Source: Psychrobacillus vulpis (GTDB lineage: Bacteria; Bacillota; Bacilli; Bacillales_A; Planococcaceae). From it: a DNA stretch of 64,000 bases. Under the pieces are notes generated by a model, which did not search any database, was not told where the DNA came from, and was given only the letters and a program-made list of their open reading frames with translations. Numbering within the stretch: the first letter of the stretch is position 1; each line of letters begins with the position of its first letter. The stretch spans positions 99,163 through 163,162 of the forward strand of contig NZ_VDGI01000006.1 of NCBI RefSeq assembly GCF_006861825.1, read 5' to 3'. Shown here in pieces: positions 25,215 to 33,888 of the stretch. Position numbers and translations under genes: made by a program.

Positions 25215-25952
25215 TCATTCACCAATATAAAATAGCTTAAACATGATTTCTCTTTGTGGTACATTGAACGTTTCAAACCTTTTTAAGAATGAGGCTTTGT
25301 CATAAGTAACGTGGTGTAAACTAATAATTGGTTTAGCATTTGAGAAATCAATAATTCCATAAGGTGCAGTGTCTCCTTTGGATACACCAAGTGATCCTGG
25401 ATTCAAATATATTTGACGTTCGTTTTGAAAAAAGTGCTCTGGATGATGATGTCCAAAAAAAATAATATGTGCAGGATAGTTACCAAACATTTTTTCCATG
25501 TTCTCCAATGTTGGATCTAAAATGGTAAAAAAAGGTTTATCTTTAATGTGTACATTACGTTTTTCTTCTTCCATGTGATAGTGTATTCCTACCATACGAG
25601 TACCGTTTATAGTTTTTTCAATCACTCGTGGCAGTTCTTTTAACTTATTGATGTTTTCTGTGGATAATTGTTTTGCAACCCATACATGGTGTTCACGTGT
25701 ATGCTTATAGTCATCTGGATGTCCTTCTCCATCAATAAGTGACAAGATTGCTTCATCATGATTTCCAGTAATCATCTGAACATCTTGCCGTGAAAAGAGT
25801 AAATCGAGTACTTCGTTCGTATCTGGTCCCATTGCAATCATATCTCCCAGACACCAAATTTCTTCTATATCTCCGAGGTCATCAATTTCTTGAAGTACCG
25901 CTTTTAGTGCTAACTCGTTACCGTGAACATCCGTAATGATAGCGTATTTCAC
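25215..25952 (-). CDS. Calcineurin-like metallophosphoesterase
   Basis: Cytoplasmic binuclear-metal phosphoesterase of 245 residues, PF12850/YfcE-like. Motifs in order: ITDVHGNELAL, WCLGDMIAMGPDTNEV, TGNHDEAIL, GIHYHMEEE and FFGHHHPEHFF, then YLNPGSLGVSKGD. These supply the usual Asp/His/Asn metal ligands. Proteins like this include cyclic-nucleotide and Ap4A hydrolases, and the substrate here cannot be told. GTG start with GGAG upstream; 40 bases after the TVP38 gene, so possibly co-transcribed. Confidence 0.88.
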   Translation of the reverse strand: MKYAIITDVHGNELALKAVLQEIDDLGDIEEIWCLGDMIAMGPDTNEVLDLLFSRQDVQMITGNHDEAILSLIDGEGHPDDYKHTREHHVWVAKQLSTENINKLKELPRVIEKTINGTRMVGIHYHMEEEKRNVHIKDKPFFTILDPTLENMEKMFGNYPAHIIFFGHHHPEHFFQNERQIYLNPGSLGVSKGDTAPYGIIDFSNAKPIISLHHVTYDKASFLKRFETFNVPQREIMFKLFYIGE

Positions 25953-25992
25953 CTATCCTTCACTCCTAAATTCTATTCATTAAATGAGAAAG

Positions 25993-26682
25993 CTAATCCA
26001 AGGTATCTGCCTTGATAGAGGAAGCTTTTCTTTTATTTCTTACCATTTTAAATAAATAATAAATTAAAACTCCTCCTAAAACGACGATCCAAATAACGTA
26101 TTCATTCAAATCAGCTTTTAAAATTCCTGCTGGTATGAGGGCAAGTAGAAAAAAATAAAGGAAATTTCCGATTGCGGTAGCAAGAAGGAAGTTTTTCAAT
26201 TGAACAGTACTAAGGCCTGCAAGTATATTAACAATGCTAGTTGGTACAAAAGGAAAAATCCTTGCTTGAAATACATAAGCGAAACCATTCTTATTTACTT
26301 TTTCGATTAACTTATCGCTAAATTTTTCGATAATGACGTCTTGAAAAATGTATCGAGCTCCGTAAAATACAATAGTGGAAGATAGGATACTTGTTATCCA
26401 ACTCCATAAAAAACCATTAACAAAACCAAATAACGAAATGTTAATAGTAATAACTAATATGAGTGGAAAAACCGTAAATGAATTTTGAATAAGCATAACG
26501 AAAAACATGAAAAGAAAAGAATAGATCATATTATTTTTTAAAAATGTACGAATTGCTTTTACATCTCGATCAAGGAGTAACATAATAAGTTCTTGATTAA
26601 ATATAAAAAATAAAACGAGAAATAGAAGCACACTCCATAGAAACCATTGCTTTTTCGTGAAAGAATTAATAACTGTTTTCAT
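25993..26682 (-). CDS. TVP38/TMEM64 (VTT-domain) membrane protein
   Basis: DedA-like integral membrane protein, 229 residues with about six spans. The VTT/SNARE-associated core is visible as NGFLWSWITSILSSTIVFYGARYI and VFQARIFPFVPTSIVNILAGLSTVQLKNFLLATAIGN, including the re-entrant-loop FPFVP segment. These proteins are thought to be lipid scramblases or lipid-linked transporters; the substrate is not known for this one. The basic tail (KMVRNKRKAS) is cytoplasmic by the positive-inside rule. Confidence 0.85.
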   Translation of the reverse strand: MKTVINSFTKKQWFLWSVLLFLVLFFIFNQELIMLLLDRDVKAIRTFLKNNMIYSFLFMFFVMLIQNSFTVFPLILVITINISLFGFVNGFLWSWITSILSSTIVFYGARYIFQDVIIEKFSDKLIEKVNKNGFAYVFQARIFPFVPTSIVNILAGLSTVQLKNFLLATAIGNFLYFFLLALIPAGILKADLNEYVIWIVVLGGVLIYYLFKMVRNKRKASSIKADTLD

Positions 26683-26797
26683 TAGCCACCGTGCTTTCTA
26701 ATAGTTCTATACTTATTATTAATCAATCTAAGCATTTTGTAAAAAATAAACTAAATTGTTATTCTATTAATAAAACATGGGAAATGGAGGGAGTATT

Positions 26798-27472
26798 TTG
26801 AATTCAACTAAAACAATCATTGAGAAGTTAAATCTTACAAAGTATAACAGGAAGCTAATTCTTCATATGCCTGAGAATTGTAAAGACTTCGAAGAAATTT
26901 CATTTGATATGAGCATTCAAGATAGTAAATATGATCTTTTAATTATATTCGTTTTTAATTTAAACGATTATGCAAATTATTTAAAAGAAGTCATCGATAA
27001 ACAATTAATTGAAAAAAACGGTTATCTATACTTTGCCTATCCTAAAAAGAATAATCCATCTTATAAGGAATATATTGATCGTGACGATATGATCAATCAT
27101 ATTGCCCCTGATGATGAGGGATATGTATTTGGTAGTGACTTGAAATTTTCTAGAATGGTTAGTATGGATGTTACTTTCACAGTAGTTGGATTTAAACTTA
27201 ACCAAAAGAAAAAGACATCCAATTCAGCAAGTAGTCAATGTGTGGACGACTATATTGACAATGTAAAAGATATTATTATGTATTTAAAGTGTAATGAGAA
27301 ATTACTTAATTTTTTTAATCAATTGACTCCCGGTTATCAAAAAGATTGGGCTCGTTATGTGTATAGTGCGAAAAGGGAGGAAACGCAACAAAAACGATTA
27401 CTGGAAATGGAAACTATTCTTGGAGAAGGATATAAATCGAAGGATTTGTATAGAAGAAGAGGGGAAGTATAA
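26798..27472 (+). CDS. YdeI/OmdA-related protein
   Basis: 224 residues in two parts. The C-terminal 50 (LTPGYQKDWARYVYSAKREETQQKRLLEMETIL) matches the bacteriocin-protection YdeI/OmpD-associated motif (sAKr-ETr-kRi). The first 130 residues resemble DUF3052-like domains (YDLLIIFVFNLNDYANYLKEVI, LYFAYPKKNN), but that match is from memory and weak. The start is taken as TTG at 26798 with GGAGGGAG upstream; the ATG at 26777 has no ribosome site. The stop (TAA) abuts the methyltransferase ATG, so the two are one operon. Confidence 0.72.
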   Translation: MNSTKTIIEKLNLTKYNRKLILHMPENCKDFEEISFDMSIQDSKYDLLIIFVFNLNDYANYLKEVIDKQLIEKNGYLYFAYPKKNNPSYKEYIDRDDMINHIAPDDEGYVFGSDLKFSRMVSMDVTFTVVGFKLNQKKKTSNSASSQCVDDYIDNVKDIIMYLKCNEKLLNFFNQLTPGYQKDWARYVYSAKREETQQKRLLEMETILGEGYKSKDLYRRRGEV

Positions 27473-28204
27473 ATGGAATATAAAGGTGCGAGTGCGTACG
27501 ACCAATCGGAATTTTTCTCAAATTATATGAAAAGGAGAGGGAGACAAGACAGTCCGAATAATGCCATTGAAGGACCTATAATGTTTGAACTTATAGAGGA
27601 TGTCCTAGATAAGGAAATTTTAGATTTAGGTTGTGGAGATGCATTATTTGGGAAAGAGTTACTAAGTAGAGGTGCGAAGCATTATTCTGGAGTAGAAGGA
27701 TCTAATCAAATGGCTACTGCAGCGAAAGTAAATATTTCTAGTTTGAATGGAACAATTCATCTAGCCTCAATGGAGGATTTTCATTATCCAGCAAACTCAT
27801 TTGATATTGTTACATCAAGATTTGCCATCCATTACATAGAGGACATCCAAAAATTATTCCACAACGTACACAACACATTAAATGAAAATGGTAAGTTCGT
27901 ATTCAGTGTTCAACACCCCCTTACGACTGCTTCTTTTGAGAGTAAGAAGTCGGGAGATAGACGTGAGAATTGGATAGTTGACGACTACTTTCTAGACGGA
28001 GAGCGTAAAGAACGATGGATTGATGAAGTAGTTGTAAAATATCACCGAACGATAGAGCAGTACTTTCGAGCGCTAACAAAAGTTGGTTTTCAAATAGTGG
28101 ATTTACGAGAGGGTACCCCAAAACGAGAACATTTCAGTAGTGAAGAAGAATTTAAAAGAAGACAAAGAATTCCTTTAGTGTTGGCGTTTTCTTGTGTGAA
28201 ATAG
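27473..28204 (+). CDS. Class I SAM-dependent methyltransferase
   Basis: 243-residue Rossmann-fold methyltransferase. SAM-binding motif I is ILDLGCGDALFGKELL (about residues 44-59), the acidic end of strand 2 is SGVEGSNQMA, motif II is VTSRFAIHYIED and motif III is LNENGKFVFSVQHP. It is of the Methyltransf_11/UbiE-like group whose substrates are not predictable. It starts immediately after the YdeI-like gene's stop (AGGGGAAG before the ATG) and ends in a terminator. Confidence 0.88.
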   Translation: MEYKGASAYDQSEFFSNYMKRRGRQDSPNNAIEGPIMFELIEDVLDKEILDLGCGDALFGKELLSRGAKHYSGVEGSNQMATAAKVNISSLNGTIHLASMEDFHYPANSFDIVTSRFAIHYIEDIQKLFHNVHNTLNENGKFVFSVQHPLTTASFESKKSGDRRENWIVDDYFLDGERKERWIDEVVVKYHRTIEQYFRALTKVGFQIVDLREGTPKREHFSSEEEFKRRQRIPLVLAFSCVK

Positions 28205-28237
28205 GGAAGGGGTTATAGAAACCTCTCCCTATTTGTT
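28201..28237 (+). terminator. Terminator after the methyltransferase gene
   Basis: ATAGGGA-GGGGTT pairs with AAACCT-TCCCTAT, then TTGTTT. It also touches the end of the convergent DUF2785 gene. Confidence 0.75.
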
Positions 28238-29052
28238 TAATAAATCTGTTGAATAGTCAATTGTTGTATTTTATTTTGTAAGAAAGGTTGGATATCTTCT
28301 TTTACTAGTAAAAAGTAAGAAGACTTTAAAAAGTTTTTAAATGCCAACTTTGCGTAATATGGCTGTAGTTCTCCATTTGCATTTGTATATCTTTCTGAGA
28401 GGGATTGTTCAAGCTGCAACAGCCACTCATTAATGGAATCTTCATTAAGATGGTGCTTTGTTAATGTAACAAATGCTCGTGCTAAGCGTTCTTCCTCATC
28501 ATCTTGATAACCATTAGCAATTGTGAGGAATCGAGAAACATGTTGAAGAACTTTTAGCGCATCTTCTTCGTTTGCAACTGGATGTTTTATAATAGAATCT
28601 AACAAATCAGCACCATGAGCTGTGGCATGTGCCCAACCTTTATGTTCTACATATCCTCTTAAATCGGTTTCTTTCTCCATATAATTATGGGTAGCATCGA
28701 TAACATTTCGAACAATATTTGAGTCAACTATATGGTTTGTTGCGTCATATTCTAATACTGCTGCAAAGACAAGTACAGTGAATGAGCGAGTAAAGACGGA
28801 ATCTGTTGTAGGTTTCTCAATATTGAGCATCACCAATCGATTATCCAAAAGTTTTTTCAAGATATACTCTAACTGGAAATTATTTAGACTATTATTAAAT
28901 ATTAATTTGCTAAAAGCTCTATATATTAGTTTATCCCTAAGAACAGGATCGATTGAGCCTATATTTTCAATCATTTCATCTAAGAATTCTTCAGAAACAA
29001 GTTTTACTTCTCCTGTAATAATGCTATGTAACTTTTCTTTGAAATTTTCCAT
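28237..29052 (-). CDS. DUF2785 family protein
   Basis: 271-residue soluble, mostly helical protein. The family hallmark GYVEHKGWAHATAHGADLLDSII is at about residues 128-150, and helical HEAT-like repeats fill the rest (LSERYTNANGELQPYYAKLAFKNFLKSSYF). No catalytic motif or function is known to me. ATG with AAGGAG upstream. Monocistronic, between a convergent terminator and the divergent carboxypeptidase gene. Confidence 0.85.
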   Translation of the reverse strand: MENFKEKLHSIITGEVKLVSEEFLDEMIENIGSIDPVLRDKLIYRAFSKLIFNNSLNNFQLEYILKKLLDNRLVMLNIEKPTTDSVFTRSFTVLVFAAVLEYDATNHIVDSNIVRNVIDATHNYMEKETDLRGYVEHKGWAHATAHGADLLDSIIKHPVANEEDALKVLQHVSRFLTIANGYQDDEEERLARAFVTLTKHHLNEDSINEWLLQLEQSLSERYTNANGELQPYYAKLAFKNFLKSSYFLLVKEDIQPFLQNKIQQLTIQQIY

Positions 29053-29222
29053 TCTGTTCTCCTTTAGTCATGTAACTTAAATTCAATTAATTAATGACAG
29101 CATATTCCATAAAATGAAAAAAGTCTATTAAAGATTTTTATAAGAACATTATAAATGACAGTATTATCTAATAATTCCGTGCTAAACTAGTAGTATCTAA
29201 TTTACAAAATAGGAGGTACAGC

Positions 29223-30716
29223 GTGAATAATTGGGAGAAATTATTGGTAAGTGCGATGGCAGTTTTTATGATAAGCGGAACCGTCTTTATTCCTGTTGCA
29301 GAAAATTCAACTGTTGAAGCATCCTCTTCTTATTCGGGTCTGAAAAATTCCGTTAATAGTATAATGTCCGATATTAGAATGCAAAATGCTACGTCCAGTA
29401 TAATGATTCGTAAAGCTTCAACTGGTGAGGTTATTTATCAATACTACCCAGACAGAAGTATTACGCCGGCCTCTTCTTTAAAGCTTTTAACGGGTGCGGC
29501 TGCTCTAGACACTTTGGGAGAAAATTATCGTTTTACTACTGCAGTACTTACAGATGGTAAAGTGAAAAATGGTACGCTAAATGGAAATTTGTATTTACGT
29601 GGTCAAGGAGACCCGACATTACTAAAAAGTCACTTTGATAATTTTGCAGATGGATTAGTGAAGCAAGGTGTAAAACGAGTTACGGGAAATCTAATTGGGG
29701 ATGATACATGGTATGACGCCGTTCGTTTGTCAGCGGGAATATTAGAGGAGGATGAGCCTTATTACTACGCCGCACCAATTTCTGCACTGACATTTTCACC
29801 GAATGGTGATTTTGATGCGGGATCTGTAATTGTGGAAGCAACCCCATCAGCTAATGGGAAAGTTACAAAGGTGACACTAACTCCTGCTACAAATGTTTTG
29901 CAAGTCGTCAATCAATCCAAGACAGTTCCAAAGGGAAACAAAAATACATTGAAAATTACACGTCAAGTTGGTACAAATAAAGTTATCATTACTGGAAACT
30001 CTCCGATAGGTACTTCTGGAAAGAAAGAGTGGATTTCAGTTACGGATCCTACTCTTTATGCTCTAGACGTTTTCAAAAAATCATTAGGCGAAAAAGGTAT
30101 TACATTTTCCACTTATTCAAAATTTATTCAAGGAAAAACCCCTAAGAATGCTCATGCATTAGTATCAAGAAAATCAATGCCTCTGAAAGATTTAATCATT
30201 CCTTTTATGAAGTTAAGTAATAATACGCATGCGGAAATGCTGGCAAAAGAGATGGGCAAAGTGAAATATGGTAAAGGAAGCTGGGACGCAGGTTTAAAAG
30301 TAATGCGAGAGTTTGTCGATTCGAATGGATTAGACATAGCAAAATGGAAATTTGAGGATGCATCAGGAATTTCATATTCCAATAAAATTACTTCTAGCCA
30401 GTTGTCCCAATTACTATATGTTGTACGTAAAGAACCATGGTATAACACATATATGAATAGTCTTCCAATTGCAGGAGTATCCGATAGATTTATTGGAGGA
30501 ACACTTAGAAACCGCTTAAATACAGCCCCAGCAAAAGGGAATATCATGGCTAAAACAGGTAGTTTAGAGCATATTAGATCACTTGCAGGCTATGCAAAAA
30601 CGAAGGATGGCGAAACGCTCATCTTCACAATCTTAACGGAAAATGCCAAAACAAGTACTATACCAGTGATTGACCAAATTGCCACAGCTATTACGAACTC
30701 TAGTTCAAGACATTGA
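29223..30716 (+). CDS. D-Ala-D-Ala carboxypeptidase/endopeptidase, PBP4 type (S13)
   Basis: Exported penicillin-binding protein of the low-molecular-mass class C (DacC/PBP4a-like), 497 residues, that trims or cuts peptidoglycan stem peptides. After a signal peptide (hydrophobic run about residues 8-27) come the three active-site motifs: SSLK with Ser84 and Lys87, KLSNNTHAEM (SNN) and MAKTGSL (KTG). The long insertion between SxxK and SNN is the class C domain II/III. Start GTG at 29223 with AGGAGG upstream. B. subtilis dacC is expressed in stationary phase; control here is not visible. Confidence 0.92.
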   Translation: MNNWEKLLVSAMAVFMISGTVFIPVAENSTVEASSSYSGLKNSVNSIMSDIRMQNATSSIMIRKASTGEVIYQYYPDRSITPASSLKLLTGAAALDTLGENYRFTTAVLTDGKVKNGTLNGNLYLRGQGDPTLLKSHFDNFADGLVKQGVKRVTGNLIGDDTWYDAVRLSAGILEEDEPYYYAAPISALTFSPNGDFDAGSVIVEATPSANGKVTKVTLTPATNVLQVVNQSKTVPKGNKNTLKITRQVGTNKVIITGNSPIGTSGKKEWISVTDPTLYALDVFKKSLGEKGITFSTYSKFIQGKTPKNAHALVSRKSMPLKDLIIPFMKLSNNTHAEMLAKEMGKVKYGKGSWDAGLKVMREFVDSNGLDIAKWKFEDASGISYSNKITSSQLSQLLYVVRKEPWYNTYMNSLPIAGVSDRFIGGTLRNRLNTAPAKGNIMAKTGSLEHIRSLAGYAKTKDGETLIFTILTENAKTSTIPVIDQIATAITNSSSRH

Positions 30717-30804
30717 AAGTATTGATAGACTAGTTTGAATCTTTAGTGTTTTATGTAGGGTAGGCACTATATATTATACTAGGGTGAGTAATGAGGTGAT
30801 TAGA

Positions 30805-31377
30805 ATGGCTCGGGAACGGAAATTTACTGATGAGCAATTATTTACTGCGACCAAAGAAATGATTATTAACGATGGTTATGAAGTTTTTACGTTCAGTAGA
30901 TTGGCCACTATTCTAAATGTTTCAAGAGGCAGCATTTATAAATATTATGAAAATAAAGATGAACTCATATCTGAATTTTTAATGTATGAGATGAATCGCT
31001 TTTTAAAAGAGTTTTCTAGTTTGGAGAAAGGCTCTGATTTTAAGACTCAGTTCGATCAATTAATCGATTTCATTTTTCAGCATAGTAATATTCATCAAGT
31101 GCTAGAAGTGATTAATCAAATTCCAGTGAATAATACAAAAAGGGTTACTAACAACAAATCCATATTAAGTGAATATTATATTGAGATGTATAAGCAATTC
31201 CAAAGCTTTATTGATTTAGGTAGGAAAGAGAATGTCGTTAAAAGTAATTTACCTTCGGCGGTTTTATTGGGAATGATTTTTCAAACGATTGCAATACCAA
31301 ATCACTTTAATATTCCTCAAAATGAATGGATTGCTTCCATAAAAGAAGTGCTAGGTTATGGAATGTTCAATCAATAA
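30805..31377 (+). CDS. TetR-family regulator of the MMPL exporter
   Basis: 190-residue repressor with an N-terminal helix-turn-helix (MIINDGYEVFTFSRLATILNVSRGSIYKYYENKDELI) and a ligand-binding helical domain. ATG at 30805 has GAGGTGAT four bases upstream; the frame also opens at 30784. The next gene is an MMPL exporter whose promoter is covered by TGACA-N4-TGTCA palindromes, so this protein most likely represses it and is relieved by the exported compound. Confidence 0.9.
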   Translation: MARERKFTDEQLFTATKEMIINDGYEVFTFSRLATILNVSRGSIYKYYENKDELISEFLMYEMNRFLKEFSSLEKGSDFKTQFDQLIDFIFQHSNIHQVLEVINQIPVNNTKRVTNNKSILSEYYIEMYKQFQSFIDLGRKENVVKSNLPSAVLLGMIFQTIAIPNHFNIPQNEWIASIKEVLGYGMFNQ

Positions 31378-31380
31378 TAA

Positions 31381-31458
31381 TTGACATAACTGTCACTTTG
31401 CAGATAATGTGTATGACAGTTATGTTTTTTTTATTCAAAGTGACACAAATGTCACTTT
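31381..31458 (+). promoter_or_regulatory. Promoter, TetR operators and overlapping hairpin upstream of the MMPL gene
   Basis: TTGACA (31381-31386), 16-bp spacer, GATAAT (31403-31408). TGACA-TAAC-TGTCA (31382-31395) overlaps the -35. AAAGTGACA-CAAA-TGTCACTTT (31437-31458), a perfect 9-bp inverted repeat, lies downstream. CATAACTGTCA (31385-31395) also pairs with TGACAGTTATG (31414-31424), followed by eight T, which could end the tetR transcript. Confidence 0.75.
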
Positions 31459-31481
31459 ACTAAAATAAGGAGAGTGAAAAA

Positions 31482-33575
31482 ATGAAAAATGTTTTACGTC
31501 ATGTCACGGATTTTGTATCTACGAAAAAAGGTATGTGGATAACACTAGGAGTTTGGTTAGTAATAACTCTATTACTAGCTCTCTTTGCTCCAAATGCAAG
31601 TGAATATAAAGTGTCGGGTGTAGCTTCCTTACCTGAAAAAGCAAAATCAGTAATAGCTGAAGAGAATATTGACGAGCATTTTAAAGATGCGGAAAGTCTA
31701 CCTGGAATTCTAGTGCTCCAATCGAAAAAAGGTGATATTAATACCGATTTATTAGGAGAAGCACTAGATGAAGTGAGCGCTGCTAACATCCATGGTTTAA
31801 AAGAATTAATCCCATTTAGTAGCCTTCCTCCACAAGCGGTTGCCGGATTTTTCTCTGAAGATAAAGGAACAGTAGTAATACCATTATCATTTAATCCATC
31901 AATCGATACAAAAGACTTAGAAGTAAGTTTAGAAAATGTAAAATCCATTGTTTCTGATCACACGGATATGACAGTATACATGACTGGTCCGGCAGGAATT
32001 GCAGTTGATACAATAAATTTATTTTCCAGAGCAGACATCGTTTTATTGCTTTCTACAGTAGGACTTATTTTGGTTTTACTTATCGTTATTTATCGGTCTC
32101 CACTCCTTGCACTAATCCCGCTTGTCGCTGCGGCATTTGTTTACGAAGTGGTTAACCAACTATTAGGCTTGTTAGGAAAAGGTGGATTAGAGCTAGCGAG
32201 CCAATCTACATCTATTATGTCGATTTTGTTATTTGCTGCAACGATTGACTATTCGTTATTTGTTTTCTCACGATACCGTGAAGAACTGAAAAACCATGAA
32301 AGTAAATTCGATGCGATGAAGTGGGCAATGCGTGAAACGGGAATACCTGTGTTTTTTGCTGGAGGTACTGTACTCGCTGCTATGCTAGTATTGTTTTTTG
32401 CTAATTTTGGTGATTATCGTAACTTTGCACCGATTTTCGGAACAACGATGTTAGTTATAATGTTTGCATCTGTTACGTTAATACCAGCATTGTTTACACT
32501 GTTCGGAAGAAAATCATTCTGGCCTAAAATTCCGAAGTTTGGAGAGACAGAAGTAAAAACGAATACGATATGGAATAAAATCGGTTCTTTTGTTGTAAAG
32601 AAACCAATTATTTCTGCGTTATCGATTTTACTCATTTTAGTTATATCTGCACTAAATATGTTCAATCTTAAATATGAATTTGATACGATTAAATCTTTCC
32701 CAGATGATATGCCTTCTAGAGAAGGATATGAAATAATCGAACAAAAATTTGAAAAAGGGGATCTAGCCCCAACTACTGTACTATTTGAAACTAAGATTCA
32801 AATTACTCCTGAAGTTCAAAAAAGTTTAATGGATCAGCTTTCTAAACAAGACTTAGTAAGCAGTGTTCGTCCAGTTGGTATTTCGGAAGATGGGCTTGCC
32901 ATGCAATATCAATTAACTTTTGAAGAAAGTCCTTATTCTATTGAATCAATGGATGCATTAGAGAAGATGATAGAGAACTCTAAAAGTATCGTAAAAGATA
33001 GTGAGGTTGAAGGAAGTCTTTACTTTGCCGGAGAAACAGCGAACAAAGTGGATGATCGAACGATTAATAATAGAGACTTACTAATTATAGTAATACTAGA
33101 GACGATATTAATCTTTGTAATGTTAATATTCTTGACGAAGTCTGTTAAAATGCCAATCTATATGATGGGTACAATATTGTTATCTTTTTTAGCAGCTGTT
33201 GGTCTAGGGATGTTCCTATGTAGCTTTTTCTTTGATATTGATACAATCAGTAACCGAGTTCCTTTGTATTCATTCGTTTTCTTAGTAGCACTTGGAATCG
33301 ATTATAATATCATTTTAATTTCTAGATTTCTAGAAGAACGTAAAAAGCATACTGTTAAAGAAGCAGTACAAATTGCAGTTGCTAATACAGGTGGAGTGAT
33401 TTCTTCAGCAGGCATATTACTTGCCGCTACTTTTGCAGTATTAATGACACAACCAATCCAAATCTTATTTGTCTTCGGCTTTATTGTGGCTGTAGGGATA
33501 ATTTTAGACACGTTCTTAATTCGTGGTGTTTTACTTCCAGCATTAATCGTGTTGTTAGAAAAAGATAACAAATAA
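31482..33575 (+). CDS. MMPL-family RND exporter
   Basis: 697-residue membrane exporter with two MMPL repeats and about twelve spans, similar in size to B. subtilis YdfJ. The first extracellular loop (about 35-180) is followed by a five-to-six-span block with the SILLFAATIDYSLFVFSRYREEL proton-relay motif. The second half repeats the plan with LVALGIDYNIILISRFLEERKK. The two Asp-Tyr pairs (IDYS, IDYN) are the expected proton-relay residues. It probably exports a lipophilic or toxic compound sensed by the adjacent TetR protein. ATG with AAGGAG upstream; own terminator. Confidence 0.92.
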   Translation: MKNVLRHVTDFVSTKKGMWITLGVWLVITLLLALFAPNASEYKVSGVASLPEKAKSVIAEENIDEHFKDAESLPGILVLQSKKGDINTDLLGEALDEVSAANIHGLKELIPFSSLPPQAVAGFFSEDKGTVVIPLSFNPSIDTKDLEVSLENVKSIVSDHTDMTVYMTGPAGIAVDTINLFSRADIVLLLSTVGLILVLLIVIYRSPLLALIPLVAAAFVYEVVNQLLGLLGKGGLELASQSTSIMSILLFAATIDYSLFVFSRYREELKNHESKFDAMKWAMRETGIPVFFAGGTVLAAMLVLFFANFGDYRNFAPIFGTTMLVIMFASVTLIPALFTLFGRKSFWPKIPKFGETEVKTNTIWNKIGSFVVKKPIISALSILLILVISALNMFNLKYEFDTIKSFPDDMPSREGYEIIEQKFEKGDLAPTTVLFETKIQITPEVQKSLMDQLSKQDLVSSVRPVGISEDGLAMQYQLTFEESPYSIESMDALEKMIENSKSIVKDSEVEGSLYFAGETANKVDDRTINNRDLLIIVILETILIFVMLIFLTKSVKMPIYMMGTILLSFLAAVGLGMFLCSFFFDIDTISNRVPLYSFVFLVALGIDYNIILISRFLEERKKHTVKEAVQIAVANTGGVISSAGILLAATFAVLMTQPIQILFVFGFIVAVGIILDTFLIRGVLLPALIVLLEKDNK

Positions 33576-33576
33576 T

Positions 33577-33617
33577 AAAACGCTTGGTAACAGGTCTTAC
33601 CTGTACCAAGCGTTTTT
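33577..33617 (+). terminator. Terminator of the MMPL gene
   Basis: AAAACGCTTGGT pairs with ACCAAGCGTTTTT, with an inner AGGT/ACCT stem. Confidence 0.9.
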
Positions 33618-33636
33618 CATTCCCCCAAATACGGAT

Positions 33637-33683
33637 ATTACAAGAATGTTACTGGTGCCTGGCACCAGTAACATTATTGTAAT
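33637..33683. repeat. REP-like palindrome copy 3
   Basis: AATGTTACTGGTGCC (33645-33659), T, GGCACCAGTAACATT (33661-33675): perfect 15-bp arms around one base, flanked by ATTACAA and TTGTAAT. Confidence 0.85.
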
Positions 33684-33800
33684 ACTCATCCACTTCATCG
33701 GAATAGGTCTAAAGGCTATGTGGTAAAAAAGCGGTTGAGAAAAAATGGTAGTACAGTGATTTTTATCTACTGTTTATTCAATGTTTATATAGTTGTATAT

Positions 33801-33827
33801 CAAATTGAAAGACTATTCTACCGATAT
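33801..33827 (+). promoter_or_regulatory. Sigma-D (flagellar/chemotaxis) promoter of the MCP gene
   Basis: CAAA (33801-33804), 15-bp spacer, ACCGATAT (33820-33827), compared with the consensus TAAA-N15-GCCGATAT (one mismatch in each box). It lies 60 bp before the receptor start. Confidence 0.8.
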
Positions 33828-33888
33828 TAAATTGTAAGTATTTTTATACAAATATTTTGGGGAAATTATTAGGGAGAAGGGGTAAAGG

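Noticed and set aside
30152..30547. 131-codon minus-strand frame opposite the PBP4 gene
   Set aside because: It is a shadow of a gene with intact active-site motifs on the other strand.
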